Source: Falsihalocynthiibacter arcticus
Lineage (GTDB): Bacteria > Pseudomonadota > Alphaproteobacteria > Rhodobacterales > Rhodobacteraceae
DNA length: 64,000 nucleotides
Assembly (NCBI RefSeq): GCF_000812665.2
Contig: NZ_CP014327.1
Span: 1,703,501-1,767,500, forward strand
Direction: 5' to 3'
The stretch's first letter is position 1. Every line of letters begins with the position of its first letter. Shown piece by piece: positions 26,615 to 35,195 of the stretch. The translations under genes were made by a program, and so were the position numbers. The notes beneath the pieces were generated by a model. That model saw only the letters and a list, made by a program, of their open reading frames with translations. It did not search any database and was not told the origin of the DNA.

Positions 26615-28393
26615 CTAGCTGTCCTCAAAGGGATCCCATTCGTCCTCAACCTCTGGGAGTGCGCTAGAGGCAGCCTCCGCGGCGAGTTCCTTCAAGGTGC
26701 GAATGCTGGTAATTTTTGCGCCCGGAAATTGGGTGACCACGGCTTGCACCAACGGGTGCGCTTGCGCCTCCGTGCGAACGGCAAGCATCTCGGCGTCGCG
26801 AATTTCGGCAATCGTCGCGGCACCCCCCTCATTCACGAGCGTCACCGTCCAACGGGCGCCCGTCCAAAGTTGTAACTGCTGTCCGAGTCGTTGTGCGAGG
26901 TCACGCGGTGTATTCTCAGTAGGTTGGAACTCGATCCGCCCAGGCGCGTAATTTGCCAAGCGCATGGTGGTTTCGATTTCGATCAGAAGCTTCACATCGC
27001 GGTGGCTTCGGATGAGTTCAAGGATGGTTTCGAATTGGCCAAAACGGGCGAGGACCGCATCAGGCGCACCAAGCGCAGTTGCGCCGCCGCCTGCCACCAT
27101 TTGCGTGGTGTTGCCGCCATGAGTAGCGGTGGGCTGGCTGGCATTTGTGGTCGTCGAGGACGCTTGATGGCCGCCGCCAGACGGGCCGCCATTGGGCTGC
27201 ATTGGGGGCGGCGTCGCATCTTGCAGACGTTTGACAAGGTCACCGGGGCTGGGAAGGTCTGCGACGTGCGTGAGGCGAATGACGGCCATTTCGGCGGCCA
27301 TCATCGCGTTGGGCGCTGCGGCAACTTCTTCGAGCGCTTTCAGCAGCATTTGCCACATACGGGTCATCACCCGCATCGGCAGTTTTTCCGCCATTGCTTG
27401 ACCGCGCATCCGCTCGTCGGGGGAAACTGTGGGGTCTTCGGCGGCCTCGGGGGTGATTTTTATTACCGAAACCCAATGGGTAATCTCTGCCAGATCGCGC
27501 AAAACGGCCATCGGATCGGCCCCGTCGCCATATTGCCCAGAAAGCTCAGTCATCGCTGCTGCGGCATCGCCCCGCACGATCATGTCAAACAGGTCAAGCA
27601 CCCGTCCGCGATCGGCAAGGCCAAGCATGGCGCGTACTTGGTCGGCGGTGGTTTCGCCCGCTCCATGCGCAATGGCCTGATCAAGAAGTGAGGTAGCGTC
27701 GCGCGCTGACCCTTCGGATGCCCGTGTGATCAAAGCTAGCGCGTCATCGGAAATCTCGGCATTCTCGGCCTTGGCGATTTTGCGCATCAGGGCGATCATC
27801 ACTTCAGGCTCAATTCGGCGCAGGTCAAACCGTTGGCAGCGCGAAAGAACCGTGACGGGAACCTTGCGAATTTCGGTCGTGGCGAAGATGAATTTGACGT
27901 GTGCGGGCGGCTCTTCGAGGGTTTTAAGCAACGCGTTAAACGCGCTGGTCGAGAGCATGTGCACCTCATCGATGATATAGATTTTGTAGCGGGCAGAGGC
28001 GGCGCGATAGGCAACACTTTCGATGATTTCGCGGATGTCGTTTACGCCCGTCCGACTCGCCGCATCCATTTCCATGACGTCCACGTGACGCCCTTCCATG
28101 ATCGCGATGCAGTTTTCGCAAACGCCACAGGGCTCGGTGGTTGGGCCGCCATCGCCATTGGGGCCGATGCAATTCATGCCCTTCGCGATGATCCGCGCCG
28201 TGGTGGTTTTACCCGTGCCGCGAATGCCCGTCATCACAAAGGCTTGCGCGATGCGGTTGGCCTCAAAGGCGTTTTTGAGGGTACGCACCATGGGCTCTTG
28301 GCCCACGAGATCGGCAAAAACTTCGGGGCGATACTTGCGCGCTAAGACTTGATAGCCGCTGTCTTTTGCAGAACCGGATTCTGTTTCGCTCAT
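26615..28393 (-). CDS. dnaX: DNA polymerase III subunits gamma and tau
   Basis: 592 aa clamp-loader subunit. Walker A GIRGTGKTTTARI (about residue 56), a zinc-binding cysteine cluster (NCIGPNGDGG... CGVCENC), Walker B YIIDEVHMLS, sensor 1 FIFATTEIRKVP and the SRCQRFDLRR SRC motif. Domain III follows, then a Pro/Gly/Thr/Ser/Gln-rich linker (about residues 390-440) and a C-terminal tau-type domain. I saw no obvious homopolymer slip site, so a frameshifted gamma form is not supported by reading alone. Confidence 0.96.
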   Translation of the reverse strand: MSETESGSAKDSGYQVLARKYRPEVFADLVGQEPMVRTLKNAFEANRIAQAFVMTGIRGTGKTTTARIIAKGMNCIGPNGDGGPTTEPCGVCENCIAIMEGRHVDVMEMDAASRTGVNDIREIIESVAYRAASARYKIYIIDEVHMLSTSAFNALLKTLEEPPAHVKFIFATTEIRKVPVTVLSRCQRFDLRRIEPEVMIALMRKIAKAENAEISDDALALITRASEGSARDATSLLDQAIAHGAGETTADQVRAMLGLADRGRVLDLFDMIVRGDAAAAMTELSGQYGDGADPMAVLRDLAEITHWVSVIKITPEAAEDPTVSPDERMRGQAMAEKLPMRVMTRMWQMLLKALEEVAAAPNAMMAAEMAVIRLTHVADLPSPGDLVKRLQDATPPPMQPNGGPSGGGHQASSTTTNASQPTATHGGNTTQMVAGGGATALGAPDAVLARFGQFETILELIRSHRDVKLLIEIETTMRLANYAPGRIEFQPTENTPRDLAQRLGQQLQLWTGARWTVTLVNEGGAATIAEIRDAEMLAVRTEAQAHPLVQAVVTQFPGAKITSIRTLKELAAEAASSALPEVEDEWDPFEDS

Positions 28394-28427
28394 ATCACCC
28401 TCATTTCGTTATGCGTAGGTTAATGGC

Positions 28428-28502
28428 AGGCTTGCCCGACGTCCAGCGCCGCGCCGTCATTTGTTTGAAATGGCGGGCGAGGGTGCGTTGTCGGGCAAGC
28501 CT
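28428..28502. repeat. Structured intergenic inverted repeat between rsgA and dnaX
   Basis: AGGCTTGCCCGAC (28428-28440) and GTCGGGCAAGCCT (28490-28502) are perfect 13-base complements enclosing 49 bases. Inside lies a second imperfect hairpin, GCCGTCATTT with AAATGGCGGGC. There is no T-run. It fills nearly the whole gap between the rsgA stop and the dnaX leader on the minus strand. It could be a readthrough-limiting structure, a REP-like element or a small RNA. Confidence 0.6.
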
Positions 28503-28508
28503 TGAGAT

Positions 28509-29555
28509 CTAGTCGCCGTCAACCTTCCGATTGCGCAACTGTTTGGCGGTTTTGTGCATTTTCACCATTGTGCGCGAGCGTTTGCGGGTTTGGGCCACGG
28601 TTTCCACCTGCAACGAGTCTTCGCGTTGCAGCTTTTGCCAGCGTTTCAAACGATCTGGGTCCAATTCGCCTGACTTGACTGCCTTTTGAACTGCACAGCC
28701 CGGCTCGCCCTCGTGGGCACAATCGCGGAATTTACAGGAGTCAGCATACTGCATAACGTCCTGAAATACGGTGTTAATCCCTTCGGAGGCGTCAAACAGC
28801 CCGAATTCCCGCATGCCTGGAGTGTCGAGCAACCATCCGCCACCTTGAATGCGATGCAATGCGCGCGAGGTGGTGGTGTGACGGCCACGCGCATCGTCTT
28901 CGCGGATTTCTGCGGTCGCTTGGGTTGTGCCCGCGATGCCGTTGGTGATTGTGGTTTTCCCAACGCCTGAGGACCCCAGAAGCGCGATCGTTTGCCGCGG
29001 TCCGCACCATGGCGCGAGGCGTTTCAGGTCTTCTGGATCATGGGCGTTGATCGCGAGTGCGACTTGTCCCAACGACAGTTTTTCCGCCCGCGCCACATAG
29101 TCTGCCGCATCTTCGGCGTTATCGGCCTTGGTCGCGATGATGACGGGCGTTGTTCCCGCCTCGAACGCCATGGAAATAAAGCGTTCAATGCGCGCCTCAT
29201 TAAAGTCGGCGTTGCAGGAGGTGACGATAAAAAGCGTGTCCACATTTGCGGCCACAAGTTGTTTGCGTAAGTCTGGCCCCGCCGCGCGCCGTGTCAGGCA
29301 TGAACGTCGGTCTAGGACACGGACGATCCGCGCGATATCGCCGTCGACTAATATCCAGTCGCCCACCGCCACGTCGCCGGACGTAATGTGGGAGGGAAAC
29401 ACAAGCAGGTGCGCATCCGTTGTCGAAAGCGCACGGATCTTGCTACGGTGGACTTCGGAAATGCGCATCGGCGTCAAGCCTGCGTCTTCTTCGGTAAGTT
29501 GAGATTGAAAATCCTCGGCCCAGCCGAGATCTTCGAGAGTAGTTTCAAGGGTCAT
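28509..29555 (-). CDS. rsgA: Ribosome small subunit-dependent GTPase A
   Basis: 348 aa circularly permuted GTPase that acts late in 30S maturation. OB-fold N terminus, then permuted G motifs: G4 as IATKADNAED, G1 GSSGVGKTTITNG (about residue 203) and G3 LLDTPGMREF. A C-terminal zinc-binding stretch CKFRDCAHEGEPGC follows. The start is set at ATG 29553-29555 (MTLETTLEDLGW); the frame extends 22 codons upstream without a good start. It lies between ffs and dnaX. Confidence 0.94.
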   Translation of the reverse strand: MTLETTLEDLGWAEDFQSQLTEEDAGLTPMRISEVHRSKIRALSTTDAHLLVFPSHITSGDVAVGDWILVDGDIARIVRVLDRRSCLTRRAAGPDLRKQLVAANVDTLFIVTSCNADFNEARIERFISMAFEAGTTPVIIATKADNAEDAADYVARAEKLSLGQVALAINAHDPEDLKRLAPWCGPRQTIALLGSSGVGKTTITNGIAGTTQATAEIREDDARGRHTTTSRALHRIQGGGWLLDTPGMREFGLFDASEGINTVFQDVMQYADSCKFRDCAHEGEPGCAVQKAVKSGELDPDRLKRWQKLQREDSLQVETVAQTRKRSRTMVKMHKTAKQLRNRKVDGD

Positions 29556-29645
29556 TGTTTTGCTCTTTGCAAAGAATTGGGGCGTCCGGAGCCGCGTTGG
29601 CTGGGACGTATGCAAGGGCAAATCTGGATCACAGTGGGAACTGCG

Positions 29646-29684
29646 TCAGAGCAGGCTTGCCCGAAGGATAGCAACGACAATCAT
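29646..29684 (-). CDS. Possible 12-codon leader ORF upstream of rsgA
   Basis: ATG at 29682-29684 (minus strand) opens a 12-residue frame, MIVVAILRASLL, closed by TGA. GAGGAGGA lies five bases before the ATG, a near-perfect Shine-Dalgarno. Seven of the twelve residues are Ile, Val or Leu. The 3' half overlaps one copy of the 14-base repeat that also occurs beyond the rsgA stop. No conservation data are available here, so translation is a hypothesis. Confidence 0.35.
   Translation of the reverse strand: MIVVAILRASLL
29651..29664. repeat. Copy of 14-base repeat GCAGGCTTGCCCGA
   Basis: The same 14 bases occur at 28426-28439, on the other side of rsgA, and 12 of them recur in inverted form at 28491-28502. 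The copies bracket rsgA. Confidence 0.55.
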
Positions 29685-29723
29685 AAAATCCTCCTCAGCA
29701 AGTGCGTCATGCGCGTTAAATTA

Positions 29724-29821
29724 GGTGAGAGATTGGACATCGACCCAAACAATTCTCGTTACGGCTGCTTCCTTCCGGATCTGACCGAGTTGGCGAGGCG
29801 CTCGCCCGCGCCAACCTCTCA
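29724..29821 (-). ncRNA. ffs: Small bacterial signal recognition particle RNA (4.5S)
   Basis: The minus strand carries the universal SRP core GGTCAGATCCGGAAGGAAG followed by CAGCC (centred at about 29770), the Ffh-binding asymmetric loop region. The ends pair: GAGAGGTTGG (minus strand, 29820 to 29811) with CCAATCTCTC (29736 to 29727), giving a hairpin of about 95 nt, the usual size. The 5' end is placed from the upstream promoter, so the exact ends may be off by a few bases. It guides co-translational membrane targeting with Ffh and FtsY. Confidence 0.93.
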
Positions 29822-29827
29822 ATGCAG

Positions 29828-29856
29828 TAAATAGGCCGAGTCGGCGACGGTTTCAA
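29828..29856 (-). promoter_or_regulatory. Sigma-70 promoter of ffs
   Basis: On the minus strand, TTGAAA (29856-29851) and TATTTA (29833-29828) are separated by 17 bases, a close match to the housekeeping consensus. Transcription should begin about seven bases further, at roughly 29821, which is where the SRP RNA stem starts. Confidence 0.75.
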
Positions 29857-29911
29857 GTCTAGTTTAGGGTATCGGGGGCGGCTTTATACCCCCCAACGGG
29901 ATTTTGGATGA

Positions 29912-31891
29912 TTAGAGCTGGATTCGGAAGCGGGCAAAGCCGTCTGGCCCGTCGCCAGCTTCCTCAATTGTGATGTTTTCCAGATCGCCCATATAGTCTT
30001 TGGCCTTGGGGCCTGTGTCGAAAAGCACCGACGTGTCAGGTAGGGATGTGAACGCCCAATTTCCATCGGCGGAGGGATTGATTGTGCCCTGCTCAACGAT
30101 GTAGCGCACGATGACATCGCGGTTTGTGTCTGGTCCCTCAAAGATGATGGTGTCGCCCATTGCGCCTGGGAAATCCCCACCGCCCGAGGCGCGATAGTTG
30201 TTTGTGGCAACGATGAATTCCTGATCGGGCGTGACGGGCGCGCCGTTATAGGTAAGGTTCACGATGCGATTTGCGGTCTCGTCGGCCAGCTCACCTTTTG
30301 CGGTGAATCGCGACGGTTGGGACAGGTCGATTTCATAACTGACTCCATCAATAACGTCGAAATTATAGCTTGGGAAATCTGGGTTGAGCAGGACCTGATC
30401 GGCTTTACCTGCTTCGACCTGATTGAACATACCCGCGGAACGTTCCAACCAACCTTTGAGTTGTTCGCCGGTAACTTTTACCGCGCGCGCCGTGTTGGGA
30501 TAGAGATACAGGTCGGCCACGTTTTTGATCGCCACGTCGCCTGCGGGAACATCGGTGTAGTATTCCGCGCCGCCGCGACCACCCGCTTTGAACGGAGCCG
30601 CTGCCGAGAGGATTGGCAGGTCCGCGTATTCCGTTCCTGCAAGCATTTCGCCGATGTACCATTTCTGGGCGATTGAGACGATTTGCACGGAAGGGTCATC
30701 GGCGACGAGGGCAAAATAGCTGTGCAAGGGTGCGGAGGTTTTACCCACGGCTCGGCGCACATAGGCCAGCGTTTCGTCGTGTTCCTTTTGCGCGGCGGCG
30801 AGGACAAAGTCTTGGCTTTCCACCAGCGCCGAGATGGAGCGATCTTCGTTTCGTTGGGAAATCGGGCGGGCCTCGGACGTGTGAGCCGAGACTTTCCACG
30901 TGCCTCCATCATTTTCGAGCATGAGGTCAATCACCCCCAAATGGCTCCCCCAGAATCCGCCCATCGCGGCGGGTTTACCGTGGATTGTGCCTTTTTCGGC
31001 ATCCACTCCGGCGAAATCGGCGTATTGTGTTCCGGGGAAAACGAGGTGGCTGTGGCCTGTCATGATGGCGTCAATGCCGTCAACCGTGGCCAAGGGCACG
31101 GAGGCATTTTCCATGAACTCGGTTTCATTGGCCGAGCCAATGCCCGAGTGGGACAGGGCGATGATAATATCCGCGCCAGCCTCTTTCATTTCGGGAACAT
31201 AGGCGCGGGCAGTCTCGACAATATCGCGTGTTGTCACGTTGCCTTCGAGGTGGCGGCGATCCCAATTCATCACTTGTGGCGGCACAAACCCAATCAGGCC
31301 GATTTTGATCGGATGTTCGGTGCCTGTGCCGTCTTTGATCATACGCTCCAAAATGACATAGGGCATGAGCAGGGTTTTATCGTCGCGCGGATTGGCACCA
31401 CGTTCAACGACAACATTGGCGGATACCACTGGGAAATTCGCGCCCGCGATGGATTTCATCAGGAAATCGAGGCCATAGTTGAATTCGTGGTTGCCCAACG
31501 TCGACGCGTCAAAGCCAACGGCGTTCATCGCGGCGATTACGGGATGCATATCGCCGTCCTTCATGCCGCGTTCATAGGCGATGTAGTCGCCCATCGGGTT
31601 GCCTTGAAGAAAGTCGCCATTGTCGAGCAAGATCGAGTTTGTGGCTTCGGCGCGCACATCAACGATGTGGCTCGCGGTACGGGCAAGGCCGACGGTGTCG
31701 ATGGGTTTGTCGGAATAATAATCATACGGGAAGACATGCACGTGCAGGTCCGTCGTTTCCATAATACGCAAATGCGCTTGGTTGGCGGCGGCACGCGCCG
31801 AGAACGGATGCATGGCAAGCAATGTCGTTCCAAAAGCTGCTCCAGCGACGAATTCGCGGCGGCTGATCAATGTTGAATTCCTAAGTCCCAT
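29912..31891 (-). CDS. cpdB: 2',3'-cyclic-nucleotide 2'-phosphodiesterase/3'-nucleotidase
   Basis: 659 aa periplasmic nucleotidase. The N terminus has a twin-arginine signal (SRREFVAGAAFGTTLLA), unlike the Sec signal of the E. coli enzyme, followed by Ala-rich cleavage region ARAAA. The metallophosphatase domain shows METTDLHVHVFPYDYY, LLDNGDFLQGNP, LGNHEFNYG and ALSHSG; the C-terminal 5'-nucleotidase domain has YNFDVIDGVSYEIDLS. It degrades cyclic and 3'-nucleotides outside the cytoplasm, possibly together with RNase T2 as phosphate or nucleoside scavenging. A plus-strand open frame over the same bases is a shadow. Confidence 0.92.
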   Translation of the reverse strand: MGLRNSTLISRREFVAGAAFGTTLLAMHPFSARAAANQAHLRIMETTDLHVHVFPYDYYSDKPIDTVGLARTASHIVDVRAEATNSILLDNGDFLQGNPMGDYIAYERGMKDGDMHPVIAAMNAVGFDASTLGNHEFNYGLDFLMKSIAGANFPVVSANVVVERGANPRDDKTLLMPYVILERMIKDGTGTEHPIKIGLIGFVPPQVMNWDRRHLEGNVTTRDIVETARAYVPEMKEAGADIIIALSHSGIGSANETEFMENASVPLATVDGIDAIMTGHSHLVFPGTQYADFAGVDAEKGTIHGKPAAMGGFWGSHLGVIDLMLENDGGTWKVSAHTSEARPISQRNEDRSISALVESQDFVLAAAQKEHDETLAYVRRAVGKTSAPLHSYFALVADDPSVQIVSIAQKWYIGEMLAGTEYADLPILSAAAPFKAGGRGGAEYYTDVPAGDVAIKNVADLYLYPNTARAVKVTGEQLKGWLERSAGMFNQVEAGKADQVLLNPDFPSYNFDVIDGVSYEIDLSQPSRFTAKGELADETANRIVNLTYNGAPVTPDQEFIVATNNYRASGGGDFPGAMGDTIIFEGPDTNRDVIVRYIVEQGTINPSADGNWAFTSLPDTSVLFDTGPKAKDYMGDLENITIEEAGDGPDGFARFRIQL

Positions 31892-32044
31892 GACGTTCTC
31901 CGATTCTGTTTTGTGCAGCTTTAGAAATCTACGGTGACACAGTTATGACAAAAAACGAAATTCTCTGTGCTGTAGGTTTGCTCTGGCCCTTGCGGTAGAA
32001 GGCCAAAAAGTTGAAGTTGTGCCAAAAGAAAAAGAGGGTGTGCA

Positions 32045-33007
32045 GTGAAGATAGCTGAAACGGTAACATTTGGTGGTTCGGGCTTGGACCGCGCGGCGCA
32101 ACTTCGTGGCGATGCCACCCTCATGCAAAAGCACCTGACCACAGGCGATATTCTACCGCTTTGGCGCGGCAAGGTTTTGGTGCAGGGCGAGGCACGCGAA
32201 AGTTTAGCGCGTTTGCCGCAGGGACATCCCGCGCTAAAAGATTCAACGGGGGAGTATATCTTCCTCGGCCTTGATGATGGGCAGGCAGTTTTCGCTTGTG
32301 ACATCTCATCTTGGGAGCCGCCCGATCAGGATTTGGAACTCGTTGGCCAGTTTTTTGACCCCTCAGAGCAAATCCACCCCGAATTCGCACAAGGCATTGT
32401 TTTTGCAGAACTTCGCTCCGTGATGGCGCAATTGTCGCCACGAGATGCGGAGTTGGTCGCGACCGCGAAGGCGTTGTTCAATTGGCACGATAGCCATGGC
32501 TTCTGCGCCAAATGTGGTGGCAAAAGTGCGATGACCATGGCGGGGTGGCAGCGCAATTGCACGCTCTGCGATAGCTCGCATTTTCCGCGCACCGATCCTG
32601 TCGTGATCATGCTCATCACACATGGTAATCAGTTGCTTTTGGGTCGCAGTCCGGGGTGGCCGGAGGGGATGTATTCGACGCTCGCGGGATTTGTGGAGCC
32701 CGGCGAAACGTTGGAAGCGGCGGTACGGCGCGAAGTTTTTGAGGAATCTGGCATTGAAGTTGGTGCTGTGACCTATTTGGCCAGCCAGCCGTGGGCTTTC
32801 CCGTCGTCCCTGATGTTTGGGTGCCATGGCGAAGCCTTGAACACAGATATTACGATTGATCCCGTTGAAATCGAAGACGCGTTTTGGATAAGTCGCGAGG
32901 ACCTTATGCAGGTGATGGCTGGTGAGCATCCGAAAATTAGGGCCGCAAGACGTGGCTCGATCGCACAATTTTTAATGACAAACTGGCTTGCAGATCGACT
33001 CGATTGA
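32045..33007 (+). CDS. nudC: NAD(+) diphosphatase NudC
   Basis: 320 aa. C-terminal Nudix box GFVEPGETLEAAVRREVFEESGIEVG, the NADH-type SQPWAFPSSLM motif just after it, and the zinc ribbon CAKCG ... CTLCDSSHFPRTDP. The enzyme hydrolyses NAD(H) and, in E. coli, removes NAD caps from RNA. The start is a GTG at 32045 with GAGGG upstream. Divergent from cpdB. Confidence 0.93.
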   Translation: MKIAETVTFGGSGLDRAAQLRGDATLMQKHLTTGDILPLWRGKVLVQGEARESLARLPQGHPALKDSTGEYIFLGLDDGQAVFACDISSWEPPDQDLELVGQFFDPSEQIHPEFAQGIVFAELRSVMAQLSPRDAELVATAKALFNWHDSHGFCAKCGGKSAMTMAGWQRNCTLCDSSHFPRTDPVVIMLITHGNQLLLGRSPGWPEGMYSTLAGFVEPGETLEAAVRREVFEESGIEVGAVTYLASQPWAFPSSLMFGCHGEALNTDITIDPVEIEDAFWISREDLMQVMAGEHPKIRAARRGSIAQFLMTNWLADRLD

Positions 33008-33040
33008 GGAAAGAAGGTACCATCCAAGGAAAGCGGACCC

Positions 33041-33514
33041 ATGATATTTGTATCCACCGAAGACATCGAAGCGCCTATCGAGGTCGTGTATCGTGCGGTT
33101 TCCGACTTCGACAGCTTTGAGCGATCCGCTTTGCGCCGTGGGCTAGAAGTGAAACCTTTAGACGAAAACGCTCTCGACGGCGCAGTCCAAGGGTGGAACG
33201 TTGTCTTTCAATATCGTGGTAAAAAGCGCGAGTCTGCCGCCCGCTTGATTGATGTTGTTCCGGACCAAGGTTTTACCATCAACGGTGGAACGGGCGGACT
33301 TCACGGGGCGATGGTTGTCGACTTGGTTGCGCTTTCAAAAATGCACACCCGTCTAAAAGTGACGGTGGAATTGAGTGCGAAAACATTGTCGAGTCGCCTG
33401 CTCCTGCAATCGATGAAATTGGCAAAAACGAAACTTAGGCAGCGATTCGAAAAGCGTGTGAGCACTATGGCCCAAGACATTGAAGACAGATTTAAGCCAG
33501 GGACTAAAACTTAA
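33041..33514 (+). CDS. SRPBCC family protein
   Basis: 157 aa. Begins MIFVSTEDIEAPIEVVYRAVSDFDSFER, the usual opening strand and helix of the START/SRPBCC lipid-binding barrel, and ends with a long C-terminal amphipathic helix (AKTKLRQRFEKRVSTMAQDIEDRF). Function unknown. Follows nudC by 33 bases on the same strand and ends 21 bases from the convergent pheA. Confidence 0.7.
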   Translation: MIFVSTEDIEAPIEVVYRAVSDFDSFERSALRRGLEVKPLDENALDGAVQGWNVVFQYRGKKRESAARLIDVVPDQGFTINGGTGGLHGAMVVDLVALSKMHTRLKVTVELSAKTLSSRLLLQSMKLAKTKLRQRFEKRVSTMAQDIEDRFKPGTKT

Positions 33515-33535
33515 ATTCGACAATAACTGCGCGTA

Positions 33536-34375
33536 TTAAGCTTTGTGGCGCCGTGGGTCGGCCGGATAAACACCCAATATATCGAGGTGATCCGTGAAGT
33601 ATTCGAGTTCTTCCAGAGCGAGTTGCACGCTTCTATCGTCCGGATGGCCTTCAATTTCGGCATAGAATTGTGTCGCCGTGAAGTGGCCGCCTACCATATA
33701 ACTCTCAAGTTTCGTCATGTTGACGCCATTGGTCGCAAACCCGCCCATTGCTTTGTACAGCGCTGCGGGGATGTTGCGGACTCGGAAAACCAAACTTGTA
33801 ATCATTCCGTCGTCGCCACGGCGCGAGAGATCAGGGGTGCCCGACATCACAAGAAACCGCGTGGTGTTGTTGCCTTGGTCTTCGATATGACGTGCGACAA
33901 CTTCAAGACCATAGATTTCGCCGGCCAATTCGCTGGCAAGGGCCGCTTCGCTTGGGTCGCCAAGGGCCGCCACGTCGCGGGCGGCCGCGGCGTTGTCCGA
34001 CCAGTTCAGGGTGTCGAGATTGTTGGCTTGCAGGAACTCGCGGCATTGTCCCAGCAAAATAGACATGCTTCGGGCCCGCTTGATATCCGCAAGTTTGGTG
34101 CCGGGAATCGCCAAAAGATTGATATGCACCCGCACAAATGCTTCGCCAACGATATGCAAACCACTTGTCGGCAAAAGCGAGTGAACGGGTGCAACGCGGC
34201 CATATGTCGAATTTTCAACACCAATCATTCCCAGTTGCGCATCACCACGCCGTACCGCGGCCACCGCCGATTCAAAGGTTTCGCAGGGTAATGGTTCGAA
34301 GTCTGGATGCGCTTCACGACAGGCTTGGTGCGAATACGAGCCTGCTTCACCTTGATATGAGATCATTTTTGGCAT
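33536..34375 (-). CDS. pheA: Prephenate dehydratase
   Basis: 279 aa monofunctional enzyme converting prephenate to phenylpyruvate. ISYQGEAGSYSHQACREAHP, FESAVAAVRRGDAQLGMIGVENSTYGRVAPVH and the catalytic TRF in NNTTRFLVMSG are present, followed by an ACT domain (PAALYKAMGGFATNGVNMTKLES) for phenylalanine feedback. The start is set at ATG 34373-34375 (MPKMISYQGE). Divergent from the cytochrome gene. Confidence 0.94.
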   Translation of the reverse strand: MPKMISYQGEAGSYSHQACREAHPDFEPLPCETFESAVAAVRRGDAQLGMIGVENSTYGRVAPVHSLLPTSGLHIVGEAFVRVHINLLAIPGTKLADIKRARSMSILLGQCREFLQANNLDTLNWSDNAAAARDVAALGDPSEAALASELAGEIYGLEVVARHIEDQGNNTTRFLVMSGTPDLSRRGDDGMITSLVFRVRNIPAALYKAMGGFATNGVNMTKLESYMVGGHFTATQFYAEIEGHPDDRSVQLALEELEYFTDHLDILGVYPADPRRHKA

Positions 34376-34494
34376 TTTTCGGCTCTCCGAGAGTTTTTTT
34401 CGCAAAAGGGCGTTTCGTCGCGGTAACTACATCTTGCTCTTTGGTTATGGAAGAGGCTACACAACCTCAACCTTCTACCAAGATGGAACGAGAC

Positions 34495-35019
34495 ATGTTC
34501 GACACAATGACAATGACTAAAATAGTTGGTGCCTTTTGCGGGGCACTTCTGGTATTTCTTTTTGGCACTTGGGCTGCTGATGTTCTGTATCATACAGGCG
34601 GCGGCTCTCATGGTGATGAAGCCGCTGAGCAGGGCTACCTGATCGAGACGGTATCTGCTGAAACCACCGAAGTTGATGAAGAAGAAATTTCCTTCGAAGA
34701 ACTTCTAGCCGGAGCAGACATCGACAAGGGCTCGAAAGTCTTTGGCAAGTGTAAAGCTTGTCACAAAGTTGAACCTGGGGCGAACGGAGTTGGTCCCACG
34801 TTGTTCAACGTTGTTGACCGCGATATCGGCTCTGAAGCGGAGTTTAGCTATTCTGATGTGATCGCAGCTATGGACGGAAACTGGGATGGCGAGAACCTCA
34901 ACGGTTTCCTTGAGAACCCAAAATCTTTCGCTCCAGGTACAAAAATGGGGTTCGCTGGATTGAAAAAACCAGAAGATCGCGCCAACGTGATTGCGTATCT
35001 TGCAACCATCGGCGGCTAA
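34495..35019 (+). CDS. Membrane-anchored class I cytochrome c
   Basis: 174 aa. An uncleaved N-terminal helix (IVGAFCGALLVFLFGTWAADVL) anchors it, followed by an acidic linker rich in Glu and Ala, and a c-type heme domain with CKACH (about residue 84), PGANGVGPTLFNVV and the axial Met in PGTKMGFAG. This is the plan of CycM/c552-type electron carriers that link bc1 to terminal oxidases. The start may be 34483 or 34495. The ccoNOQP oxidase lies 9 kb downstream. Confidence 0.88.
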   Translation: MFDTMTMTKIVGAFCGALLVFLFGTWAADVLYHTGGGSHGDEAAEQGYLIETVSAETTEVDEEEISFEELLAGADIDKGSKVFGKCKACHKVEPGANGVGPTLFNVVDRDIGSEAEFSYSDVIAAMDGNWDGENLNGFLENPKSFAPGTKMGFAGLKKPEDRANVIAYLATIGG

Positions 35020-35045
35020 CAGCCTAACAATAATACTGTTTTACA

Positions 35046-35074
35046 GGTCGCACTGCAAAAGTGCGGCCTTTTTT
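35046..35074 (+). terminator. Rho-independent terminator after the cytochrome c gene
   Basis: GGTCGCACT (35046-35054) pairs with AGTGCGGCC (35060-35068) with one G-U, followed by six Ts. Confidence 0.85.
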
Positions 35075-35195
35075 GTGGATTTTTGCCAAAATTCACAGGT
35101 GTTCACGGAATCTCAACTTGTATGTTTAACCCTTGGGTAATTAGGCTGGTTTTAATAAAAATGTCTCAATCGCAGAACGCGTCCGGAGGATAACA

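Noticed and set aside
26891-27691. 266-residue plus-strand open frame
   Set aside because: Antisense to dnaX, with no motif of its own.
26615-28393. Slippery sequence for a truncated DnaX gamma product
   Set aside because: No run of A or similar slippery heptamer was noticed within the coding strand.
30683-31876. 397-residue plus-strand open frame
   Set aside because: Lies opposite cpdB, whose catalytic motifs and signal peptide are clear. The frame is a codon-bias shadow.
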